This document shows positions 55,623 to 63,732 of a stretch of 64,000 bases of DNA, piece after piece. The translations under genes and the position numbers were made by a program. Position 1 is the first letter of the stretch. Every line of letters begins with the position of its first letter. The DNA is from Methanoculleus sp. (GTDB taxonomy: Archaea > Halobacteriota > Methanomicrobia > Methanomicrobiales > Methanoculleaceae), in NCBI RefSeq assembly GCF_020696975.1, contig NZ_JAJGBK010000021.1:16187-80186 (forward strand), given 5' to 3'. The notes beneath the pieces are model-generated. The model had not been told where the DNA came from, made no database searches, and saw nothing but the letters and a program-made list of their open reading frames with translations.

Positions 55623-56198
55623 ATGGAAGAGTCTGACAACCTTAAAGACCCAAATAAGTACAAGAAATTCAAGAAGGTGGACGGCGCCACCTATCAGCGA
55701 GTCAACCAGTTCTTACGCAAACACACCCATATCACCGCCCGCGAATGGGCTATTGCACGGCTCTGCGCGGATTTTAAGACCACCGGCGGCTCGGAGATGA
55801 CGTTCATCGGCGAAAACCTCCCCGAGCTCTGTCCCTTCATGCTCGACACATACACGCCGCAGGCGGTCAACCAGGCGAGGAGTTCGTTCAAGAAGAAGGT
55901 GAAGAAGGCGGGTGCCACATTCTTCTACGGGGCCATGTGCGGGTTTTTCACCGCGGAAGAACTCGATGAGATCCTCTTCGAGACGAGCGAGGTCGCCCGG
56001 TTCCTGCTGGAGGTGGAAGGGACGAGCCTGAACATCGACGACGAGATTGAGATCGAGGACCGGATCACCGAGGTGATGCGGGGCGTGGCCGAGGCGGCAT
56101 CGGTCGTCTTAAAGTCGAGGCCCGGTCCCGAAGAGGAGGGGGAGCCGATGGAGAAGGAGGATGAGGAGACGATAGAGAAGGAGGATGAGGAGCCATGA
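55623..56198 (+). CDS. Hypothetical protein, 191 aa (DUF5806-like)
   Basis: The first gene of an overlapping operon with the MobB-MoaE fusion and phosphomutase. The product is soluble, with a helix-rich region (RVNQFLRKHTHITAREWAIARLC), then a hydrophobic patch FFYGAMCGFFTAEELDEI, and an acidic tail of tandem E-K-E-D repeats at the end. The family occurs in methanogens; function unknown. The ATG follows an agagga-type ribosome-binding sequence. Confidence 0.7.
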   Translation: MEESDNLKDPNKYKKFKKVDGATYQRVNQFLRKHTHITAREWAIARLCADFKTTGGSEMTFIGENLPELCPFMLDTYTPQAVNQARSSFKKKVKKAGATFFYGAMCGFFTAEELDEILFETSEVARFLLEVEGTSLNIDDEIEIEDRITEVMRGVAEAASVVLKSRPGPEEEGEPMEKEDEETIEKEDEEP

Positions 56199-56950
56199 AG
56201 ATCATTCAGATTGTCGGCCGGTCAAACGCCGGCAAGACCACATTCATAAAGAGCCTGATCACGGCGCTCTCCGCACATGGAACTGTTGGAGCGATCAAGC
56301 ACCTTGGGCACCACGGATTCCGGCTCGAGCCGGGGAAAGACACCACCATCTACCATGAATCGGATGCTGCTCTATCCGGCGGCGTTGACGACGCCAGGTC
56401 CGTCCTCATCAGGCGCGAGAACGACCTTGACTCCACCCTGGAGGTCATATGCAATGCCGGGGTCGAGTATGCCATACTTGAGGGGTTCAAATCCCGGCCC
56501 TTCCCGAGGGTTGTGATCGGCGACCTCCCAAGCGAGAACGTCGTGCTCCGGAACCCCACCGTCGACGAGGTGATCGCTGCACTCCCGGAGTTTGAGGACT
56601 ACCATACCATCGAGGGGCTGGTCAAAGAACTGAGGCGCGAGTGCGGTGTCTCGCATGCGGGGGCCATCCTCACGTTCAACGGGATTGTCCGGGAATGGAC
56701 CGGCACCGAGCACACCGATTACCTGGAGTTTGACGAGACCGTCGATGCCCTGACGGAGAGCATCCGCCAGGAGATGGAAACAGTCCCGGGGATCATCGGG
56801 GCACGGTTCTACCACCGGAAAGGGCGGCTCTATGCCGGAGAAGATTTAACGTATCTTGCTATACTTGCAGAGCATAGAGAGGAGGCCTTTGCCGCCGCCA
56901 GCAACGCTATCGACCGACTGAAGCGGGAACTACACGACGTGGAGAAGTGA
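56195..56950 (+). CDS. MobB-MoaE fusion protein (molybdopterin cofactor synthesis)
   Basis: A 251-residue two-domain protein. Residues 1-145 are MobB, a P-loop GTPase (GRSNAGKTT at 8-16), which assists the MobA step. Residues about 150-251 are MoaE, the large subunit of molybdopterin synthase (GAILTFNGIVREWT, then the lysine-bearing end RLKRELHDVEK). The protein stops right after the last conserved lysine, so the usual MoaE tail is missing. It overlaps both neighbours by 4 nt. Confidence 0.85.
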   Translation: MKIIQIVGRSNAGKTTFIKSLITALSAHGTVGAIKHLGHHGFRLEPGKDTTIYHESDAALSGGVDDARSVLIRRENDLDSTLEVICNAGVEYAILEGFKSRPFPRVVIGDLPSENVVLRNPTVDEVIAALPEFEDYHTIEGLVKELRRECGVSHAGAILTFNGIVREWTGTEHTDYLEFDETVDALTESIRQEMETVPGIIGARFYHRKGRLYAGEDLTYLAILAEHREEAFAAASNAIDRLKRELHDVEK

Positions 56951-56955
56951 CAGTG

Positions 56956-58311
56956 ATGCGAAACGGAAAACGGATGTTTGGAACGAACGGCGTGCGGGGC
57001 GTGGTCGGGGAGAGGATGACACCGGCCCTCGTCCTCAAGATCGGCGCCGCGCTCGGATCGATGAGGAAAGGCACTATCGCGGTCGGCAGGGATACACGGA
57101 CATCCGGCGAAGCCCTGGCCCACGCCCTCAAGGCCGGGCTCCTGATGACCGGGTGCGACGTGGTGGATATGGGTATCCTCCCCACGCCGGCCCTGCAGTA
57201 TATCATAAAGACCAACCGGTTCGACGGAGGGGCGATGATCACCGCGTCCCACAACCCCCCCGAGTACAACGGCGTCAAGGTCATCGAGGCCGACGGCACC
57301 GAGATGTCCGACGACGAGATCATCCGGCTCGAAGACCGGTTCTTTGCCGCCGAGTTTGACGCGGCCTCCTGGGACAGCGTCGGGACGGAGACCGCCGCAC
57401 CCGACCGGCTTGAAGAGTATATCCGGGCTATCGTGAACCACTTCCCCGCAGGCATCGGGGAAGGCATGACCGTCGTCGTCGACCCAGGTTCCGGCCCGGC
57501 AGCGCTCACCACCCCGATCATCCTCTCGAGGATGGGCTGCCGGGTCCATACCATCAACGCCCGGCTCGACGGCACATTCCCGGGGCGTATGCCCGAACCG
57601 ACCCCCAATGGACTCAAGCCGCTCTCGGAGATGGTTCTCGCCACGGGTGCGGACTTTGGCGTGGCGCACGACGGCGACGCCGACCGGGCGGTCTTTGTTG
57701 ATAACAAAGGACGCTATATAGAAGAGAACTACGAGTTCGGCCTGGTCGAGGACTACGTCTGCGACAGGAATCCTGACGGGCTCATCGTCACCCCAGTCGC
57801 CACCTCCCGGCTGATCCGCGATATCGCAGAGAAACACGGGTGCACCGTGGATTACACCCCCGTAGGGAGCATCTATGTTGCACGACGGATGATTGAACTG
57901 ATCGGCAAGGGAGATAAGGTCTCCTTTGGGGGCGAAGGAAACGGCGGCCTGATCTATCCCGACCACCAGTTCTGCCGGGACGGGGGCATGACCGCCGCCA
58001 TGATGGTGGCGGTTCTCGCGGGCCACGGCGGCAGGAGACTGTCGGATATCCTCGACGGGCTCCCTGCATACCACCTGGTCAAAGAGAAGCACCATGCCCG
58101 GGACCCCGCCGCACTGGTCCGTGCCGTCGAGGAAGCATTCTCAGGAGATACCATCGAGAAGATCGACGGCATCAAGATCGTCAGGGACGATGTCTGGGCG
58201 CTGGTCCGGGCGTCAGGCACGGAACCGATGATCAGGATCATGATCGAGTCAAAGGACCCGGACGTCGCGGAGACGATGTACCGGGAGATTATGCAGGTTG
58301 TTACAGGTTAA
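56956..58311 (+). CDS. glmM: Phosphoglucosamine/phosphomannomutase
   Basis: A 451-residue alpha-D-phosphohexomutase. The phosphoserine loop is ITASHNPPEYNG (Ser about 98), the metal-binding loop is HDGDADRAVF and the sugar loop is FGGEGNGG. It links to UDP-GlcNAc or GDP-mannose supply for surface glycans. GTG starts at 56947 and 56953 are possible; 56956 is the ATG of the series and gives the family N-terminus (KRMFGTNGVRG). It follows the fusion gene by a few nucleotides. Confidence 0.88.
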   Translation: MRNGKRMFGTNGVRGVVGERMTPALVLKIGAALGSMRKGTIAVGRDTRTSGEALAHALKAGLLMTGCDVVDMGILPTPALQYIIKTNRFDGGAMITASHNPPEYNGVKVIEADGTEMSDDEIIRLEDRFFAAEFDAASWDSVGTETAAPDRLEEYIRAIVNHFPAGIGEGMTVVVDPGSGPAALTTPIILSRMGCRVHTINARLDGTFPGRMPEPTPNGLKPLSEMVLATGADFGVAHDGDADRAVFVDNKGRYIEENYEFGLVEDYVCDRNPDGLIVTPVATSRLIRDIAEKHGCTVDYTPVGSIYVARRMIELIGKGDKVSFGGEGNGGLIYPDHQFCRDGGMTAAMMVAVLAGHGGRRLSDILDGLPAYHLVKEKHHARDPAALVRAVEEAFSGDTIEKIDGIKIVRDDVWALVRASGTEPMIRIMIESKDPDVAETMYREIMQVVTG

Positions 58312-58722
58312 AAGACGGAGCAGGAGTGGTCAGGCATAATCGCCGCCTGACCATCTCTTGACAGGGGCACGACGTTTCATGGGGTGATTCCACTCAAACT
58401 GCGTGAGCAGACTCTCTCCAGAAGGATCCATGAATGCCCGTATTGGGGGGGTGTATTGCCGGATAAGGGATATACCTGTCAGGAAGATGCACAGTATCTC
58501 TGCGTGCTGTGGGGGAAAAAATCCCCACGCCACATCACTGTGATTCTACCATAAGCATTTCATTCAGAGTGCAACAAGAGACTCTTACCGTCTATCATAC
58601 CCCCGGCATTTTAGAGAATCTCATGGATTCCCGATAAAAAACATTCTTTTGAGAGGGGGGCAATCTATATATCTGATGGTGATTATGCATGATGCAGAAG
58701 CCACTGGAGAGCGTTGATTAAA
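58312..58722. other. Intergenic stretch of about 410 nt with hairpins
   Basis: Contains a perfect 9-bp hairpin tggtcaggc/gcctgacca (58327-58353), probably glmM's terminator, and gtgggg/ccccac with an A-rich loop (58509-58528). A 67-codon minus frame (58330-58533) has no recognisable product and overlaps the first hairpin. The TATA box for the next gene lies at the end. Confidence 0.5.
58665..58672 (+). promoter_or_regulatory. TATA box of the large helical-repeat gene
   Basis: ctatatat, 51-58 nt before the ATG at 58723, predicts a leader of about 28 nt. Confidence 0.5.
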
Positions 58723-61700
58723 ATGGATGGAAAACCACAGATAAAACAGAAGATCAACTCCGCTATCTCTTCCGGCGATCTGCGTGAGCTCGAAAAGGTA
58801 GTTTCAGACATATCAGAGACCCAGACGAGGAAAGAGAAGAAATCACTCTATGAGCAGATGAATGCCGCCCTGGTCGATGCAGCATTCAAAGATAACCAGC
58901 CGGAACTCTTGAGCCAGCTCATCGAACCGACCAAAGACGAGGTGCTCGACCTCGCCCGGCGGGCTGCCACGCTTTACAGCCAGAATAAGGATGAGGCATG
59001 GTTTGGTGCCATCTTTACCCTGGTTGACAAACTCGACCGCAAGAGTCACCAGTCCGATATCCTCGCCGGGATCTCCCGCGACCTGGTCCAGGCCGGGGTT
59101 GATACCGGGGATCTCCACTTCATCGAGAAGGGAGGGGAGGCCTTCGATAAGATCAGCATCCGTAAATATCGCTCCGCCATCCTCTCCGATATAATCCCGC
59201 TCTTCATCCAGTACGGGCAGAAATACCAGAACGTCGAGATCATGCAGAACGCTCTCCACATCCTCTCCGAGATCGGCGATATATCAAAACAATCACAACT
59301 CCATGCCGACGTCGCTCGGGCAATCGCCGGGTCCGGCATCGAAGCCGGCAATATCGATCTCGTAATCCGCGGGCTTTCAAGCGCCACCGAGATCAACCAG
59401 AAGATCCGGCGCACCAACTCGATTGCAGATATTGTGGATGCCACCTGGAAATCATCACTTAAGAAGGACATCTCGGATGTCGAACGAATCATAGACTCTC
59501 TCTCCGGCATTCCGGAAGAACGGCTCACTGAGGTTCTCGCGATCCTGACCGAGCAACTCCTCGACCGCCAGCGGGACAAGAAGCAGGTTTATACCAAACT
59601 GCTCAAACTCGACGACGAGAAGCCGTGGGCAGGCCAGACCCTCGTCATCGAGCTCCTGAAGAAGGCAGAACGGAGTGGCGAGCGCTGGTTCCTCGAGAAA
59701 GCGTTCGAGTTCAATGCCCGGGGCGGAGTGGAGACCCAGCTCCCCATCGAGGAGATCGTCCTCTCCGGGATCGCGGTCGTCGAGAAGAGCGGCAACCCGA
59801 CCATTCTCTTAGACATCACCCCGCTCATCGACGAGTCCTGCGACCCCACGAAGGCGGCCCACCTCTACCGGCAGATCACCGATGCACTCTCACGGATGGG
59901 CGACTTCTATCACGCGATCGAGGTCATGAAGAAGGCCAGCACCAGTGCCCAGAGGATCAACGCCCAATTTTTCGACACCAGTGTCCGCCTGATCAAGGAG
60001 GGTGTTCGGCGTGACGAGATTGAACTCGTCCGTGAGAATATCCTCGCCACACTGGAGATCGATATCGCCGACTCGCTGGTACACCAGGCGGTGACCGACT
60101 TCTGCAAGGAGTATGACTTTGATGAGGTCGTCAGGCACATACCGGCCATAAAAGAACTTGTCAGACCGCACCACGCACAGGACACCCTGCTCTTTGAGTG
60201 CAACAACATCCTGATCGAGCGGGGGTTCGTCCGCCAGAAGGACCCGTCCGCCCTTGTGGATCTCGTAAGCCAGATCGGAGAGCAAACCCTCCGTGAACAG
60301 GCTATCTCGACCATCGTGGTGGAGATGGCACGGATTGGGGTCGCCCGAAAAGACCGGGATCTCCTCCGGCGTGCAACCGGACTTACCTGCGAGATCATGG
60401 ACCAGCAGGCACGGGCGGAGGCGCTGGGCGGCATCGTGGACCAAGCGGCCATACTCGCGGTGGAGGACGGCGACCTCGACCTCCTCCACGGGATGCGGGT
60501 CCTTGCCTCATCTCTGCTGGAGCGGGACTACTGCCTCTTTGCGATGGGCAAGGTGATCCATGGCCTGATCATGTACGGGATCGAACAGCTCTCGCTCCGG
60601 GCGCTCGATGAGGCAACTCAGATCCTCTCCCAGATCACCGACCCGTCCCTCCAGCGGCAGTTGATCGACCCGCTCATCGAGGGCTATATCCGGGTCGGAA
60701 GCCTGCAGACGGCGGACCAACTCTCCCGGGGGAAGGCCCGGGTCTTTGAGGACATGATGGAGCCGTTCGAGATCGCCCTCACGCTCCTCAAGACCAACAC
60801 ACCGCGCGAAGAGGTCTCGATCAAGATAGCGAGTTACGTCGATATCATGCTCGAGTACACGCAGGTCTACAGGAGCCCGATCTTTGCTGTCCCGATGACG
60901 CTCTTCTCCCTGGAGATCGAGGGGGAGTACGAGCGAACGGCGATGATCCAGAGGATCCTCACGTTCTTCACGGACTACGTGAAGGAGTTCGATTCGGCCG
61001 ACCCCTACGAGGTGACGGCCTACCTGCTCGAGGGGGTCGAGGGGGCAACGGCAGCATCACCGGTCCTTGAACTGATGTATCACCTCCTGGAGCATACCGG
61101 GGACGTCTACGCACGCTATTCGGGTATGTACCGGATTGTGAGCGCGTACTCGGTGCTCGGCAACGAAGAACGGGCCGAGATGATCATCCGAAGGCTGCAT
61201 GAAACCATCGGGACCATCTCTGAGCCCTCCATCCGTGTGATCATGCTCTCCGACCTTGCCGGGCTCATGGCCGGGATCGATCACGATGCAGCGAGAAACT
61301 ACCTCACCGAGGCGCAGGGGATGCTTGAGTTTGTCGGGCCGGAACAGGAGGCGTTCGTCAGGAAAAACCTGATCTACGCCGCAAGAAGCCTTAACATCGT
61401 GAACCGGCAGGAGACGGATGTTGACTGGGCGATTGCACAGGTCAGCGGGATTGAAGATCCCGTCGAGTACGTGGATGCACTCGCCGCGGTCTTTGACATG
61501 GTCAGCGAGCCTGCACAGAGGAAGGAGATCCTCTCGGCCATGTGCCACACGGTGGTGAACATCCCCTCCCCCTATATCCGGCTCTCGATGCTCTTTGACG
61601 TGGCACAGTTCGCCGAGACTTACGGCGACGAAGTGGAGATCGATGAACTGCTGGACGGTATGGAGAGAACGGCCGGATATATCCAGATCCCGTTCATCAC

Positions 61701-62289
61701 CGCGATGACGCGGCAGCGGATGGCCCAGATGCTCTTCTCGCTTTACAGAAAGAGCGGAAAGCCGGTTAGCCAGCAGCGGGCCATCGATCTTGTCTCCACG
61801 ATCGATGACGACCGGATCCGGTACAATCTGATGGTCCAGCTCGAACAGGCGATGCCCCAGTCCTGGAAGAATACGGTCTACGGGAGGATCCTGGACTGCC
61901 GGGACAAGATCCGGAGCGGTGATTACACCACAAAGGATATGGTCACACTCGACCGGGCGATACGGGCGGCGCCGGATCGGGCAAAACGGGCGACCTACTA
62001 CACCGAACTCTACCTTATCGCAAGGGGCGCGACGCAGCATGAGGTTGCGGACAGGATGCTGCTCTGTGCGCTTGAAGAGGCGCGGATCATAAGACCGCTC
62101 TCGCGACGGGCTTTTGTGCTCGGCGATATGGCGTGCAGGATTTATGCAGAACGCTATGAGGACAGGTCGAAGGAGATCCTCGACATGGCCGTGAGCGAGG
62201 CCCTCAACATCCGCGATTCGACTATCCGGGACGAGGTCTATGACGAACTCGATATGTCGATGCGGATTATCCAGGAGCACTGGCTGTGA
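58723..62289 (+). CDS. Large helical-repeat protein, 1,188 aa
   Basis: A cytoplasmic protein with no membrane segments or signal. It is built almost entirely of amphipathic helices of 15-20 residues with recurrent A-I-A-x-x-G-I, I-x-x-G-L, and E-x-A-L-x-I patterns, like an alpha-solenoid (TPR/HEAT-type), and repeated 'DPSLQRQ' and 'AREALFA' style turns. No enzyme motif is visible. A TTG at 58714 is another possible start. It overlaps the acylphosphatase gene by 4 nt, so both are probably one operon. Function unknown. Confidence 0.85.
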   Translation: MDGKPQIKQKINSAISSGDLRELEKVVSDISETQTRKEKKSLYEQMNAALVDAAFKDNQPELLSQLIEPTKDEVLDLARRAATLYSQNKDEAWFGAIFTLVDKLDRKSHQSDILAGISRDLVQAGVDTGDLHFIEKGGEAFDKISIRKYRSAILSDIIPLFIQYGQKYQNVEIMQNALHILSEIGDISKQSQLHADVARAIAGSGIEAGNIDLVIRGLSSATEINQKIRRTNSIADIVDATWKSSLKKDISDVERIIDSLSGIPEERLTEVLAILTEQLLDRQRDKKQVYTKLLKLDDEKPWAGQTLVIELLKKAERSGERWFLEKAFEFNARGGVETQLPIEEIVLSGIAVVEKSGNPTILLDITPLIDESCDPTKAAHLYRQITDALSRMGDFYHAIEVMKKASTSAQRINAQFFDTSVRLIKEGVRRDEIELVRENILATLEIDIADSLVHQAVTDFCKEYDFDEVVRHIPAIKELVRPHHAQDTLLFECNNILIERGFVRQKDPSALVDLVSQIGEQTLREQAISTIVVEMARIGVARKDRDLLRRATGLTCEIMDQQARAEALGGIVDQAAILAVEDGDLDLLHGMRVLASSLLERDYCLFAMGKVIHGLIMYGIEQLSLRALDEATQILSQITDPSLQRQLIDPLIEGYIRVGSLQTADQLSRGKARVFEDMMEPFEIALTLLKTNTPREEVSIKIASYVDIMLEYTQVYRSPIFAVPMTLFSLEIEGEYERTAMIQRILTFFTDYVKEFDSADPYEVTAYLLEGVEGATAASPVLELMYHLLEHTGDVYARYSGMYRIVSAYSVLGNEERAEMIIRRLHETIGTISEPSIRVIMLSDLAGLMAGIDHDAARNYLTEAQGMLEFVGPEQEAFVRKNLIYAARSLNIVNRQETDVDWAIAQVSGIEDPVEYVDALAAVFDMVSEPAQRKEILSAMCHTVVNIPSPYIRLSMLFDVAQFAETYGDEVEIDELLDGMERTAGYIQIPFITAMTRQRMAQMLFSLYRKSGKPVSQQRAIDLVSTIDDDRIRYNLMVQLEQAMPQSWKNTVYGRILDCRDKIRSGDYTTKDMVTLDRAIRAAPDRAKRATYYTELYLIARGATQHEVADRMLLCALEEARIIRPLSRRAFVLGDMACRIYAERYEDRSKEILDMAVSEALNIRDSTIRDEVYDELDMSMRIIQEHWL

Positions 62290-62573
62290 AGACGATCGAG
62301 ATCAGGATAGCGGGGAGGGTGCAGGGCGTCGGGTTTCGGGCATGCATCAAGAAGATCGCGACCAACCTCGGCGTCGGCGGCGAGGCGATGAACCTCCCTG
62401 ATGGGACGGTGCTCGTCACCGCAACCGGCGAACCCGTCATCCTCGACAAGTTCGTCTCCATGCTGTACGGCTGCCCCCGGGTCGTCATAAGGGATCTCTC
62501 CCAGCAGGAGATCTCCCCTGCAACCTACCCGGAATTCACCATTCTGCGGGGCGGTTACCAGTACAGTACGTGA
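62286..62573 (+). CDS. acyP: Acylphosphatase
   Basis: Hydrolyses carboxyl-phosphate bonds. The 95-residue protein has the substrate loop GRVQGVGFR (catalytic Arg) and Asn in MNLPDGTV, the usual pair. GTG start inside the end of the large helical-repeat gene. The 3' end overlaps the convergent cas1 by 19 nt. Physiological role uncertain in archaea. Confidence 0.93.
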   Translation: MKTIEIRIAGRVQGVGFRACIKKIATNLGVGGEAMNLPDGTVLVTATGEPVILDKFVSMLYGCPRVVIRDLSQQEISPATYPEFTILRGGYQYST

Positions 62574-63490
62574 AACTCGGCCTTCGTGAGGAGCGCATCC
62601 CGGAGAATGCGCACCTGCGTATCGATCCGGGACTGGTCGATAGACTCACGGAGTGACGTAACGAGCCGGGCAGAAAAATTCCCGTCAAGGTAACATCTTT
62701 TCTCGCTGCATTCGTAATCCCTGCCCGTGATCTCATCGCGGGCAAACCGGAGGACGGCACGGTCCACCATCGTTGCTTTGAGCGGTTCGATGAGGTCGTG
62801 AACGAGACTTCCGGCCCCCTCATGGAGCATACCGAGATCGGGGTCGAGGTGGGCGCCGATCAAGGAGACGCAGCAGTTGCCGTAGAGCATCGCATATCCG
62901 AGCGAGAACATGGCGTTGACGGGGTCAAGGAATGGACGGCTTGCCCTGCGCCGGAACCCGAGTTCCGGCGGAAGTGCGCGGGAGAGGATCTCGTAGTACA
63001 TATCGGCGGTCAGGCGTGAGAGCCGCCGCAGTTCCTCCATGGTGACCGAGGCCGCGAGTTCCTCCCGGGCCTCGTAGAGGAAGTCGAGTTCCCCTGCGTA
63101 GAATACGTCCTGTCCGGCACGATCGTAGAATTCCTCGAGGAGGAGGAGCCGGGACTGGAGGCCGGCGGTTGCGAGCGGCTGCGCGAACCGATGGGGTGCG
63201 GCCCGCTGCTGGGCAGGGCGCACAGCCTCGTCCGGCCGATAGCCGTAGGGGGAGAGGTGCCCTACGGGCGTACCGTCGATATCAAAGAACGTGATGACAG
63301 CGCCGGCTTTGAGGAGGTTTGTCACCGCCGAGGTGTGCAGGGTATGGCCGCCGACGATCAGGAGGTGCCTCACCCCCAGGAGCGGGTAGCGCCGGGTCTC
63401 GTTCCCGTGCACGATGACCAGTTCCTGTGCCGTCGCCTTGATGTGCCCTCCGTAGCCAAAGACTGGGAGCCAGGGTTTCGTCGCTGTCAT
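62555..63490 (-). CDS. cas1: CRISPR-associated endonuclease Cas1, stand-alone
   Basis: A 311-residue Cas1: an N-terminal beta-sandwich (residues 1-90), then the helical catalytic domain. Recognised by SRPFLDPVNAMFSLGYAML, the metal-site His223 in GMLHEG, and D232/E235 in HDLIEP. The position that normally holds the first catalytic glutamate seems to be Ser158 (RRLSRLTADMYYE), by hand alignment. No cas2, other cas gene or repeat array lies on either side: downstream is convergent acylphosphatase, upstream a divergent surface-protein gene. The ATG at 63490 is preferred to 63538. Confidence 0.9.
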   Translation of the reverse strand: MTATKPWLPVFGYGGHIKATAQELVIVHGNETRRYPLLGVRHLLIVGGHTLHTSAVTNLLKAGAVITFFDIDGTPVGHLSPYGYRPDEAVRPAQQRAAPHRFAQPLATAGLQSRLLLLEEFYDRAGQDVFYAGELDFLYEAREELAASVTMEELRRLSRLTADMYYEILSRALPPELGFRRRASRPFLDPVNAMFSLGYAMLYGNCCVSLIGAHLDPDLGMLHEGAGSLVHDLIEPLKATMVDRAVLRFARDEITGRDYECSEKRCYLDGNFSARLVTSLRESIDQSRIDTQVRILRDALLTKAEFHVLYW

Positions 63491-63616
63491 CCGATCACTT
63501 GGAAATGAGTATTGGGGGGTTTTTGGTGATGAATGCATCGATTGGCCAAATCCCGTGAGATCCTCCCGGTGCAGGGCAGGTGGAGGAGGGGCGGGACCCC
63601 CGTAAATGTAATCAGG

Positions 63617-63634
63617 TTAACTTAAGCAAGTTAA
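63617..63634. promoter_or_regulatory. AT-rich inverted repeat between cas1 and the surface-protein gene
   Basis: ttaactt-aagc-aagttaa is a perfect 7-bp inverted repeat in an AT-rich island. It lies 99 nt upstream of the surface-protein ATG and 127 nt upstream of the cas1 ATG, so it could regulate either divergent gene. Function inferred only from position. Confidence 0.35.
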
Positions 63635-63732
63635 TTAACTGCAACGTTTTTACATCCCCAACTCCCAGTCTAAAATGTTATTTCGCCAGACAGGGCTCTG
63701 CGAAAGATTATGAACTAAAAAGAGTTGATTTA

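Noticed and set aside
58330..58533. 67-codon minus-strand ORF after glmM
   Set aside because: It overlaps a likely terminator hairpin, lacks a ribosome-binding site and has no recognisable motif.
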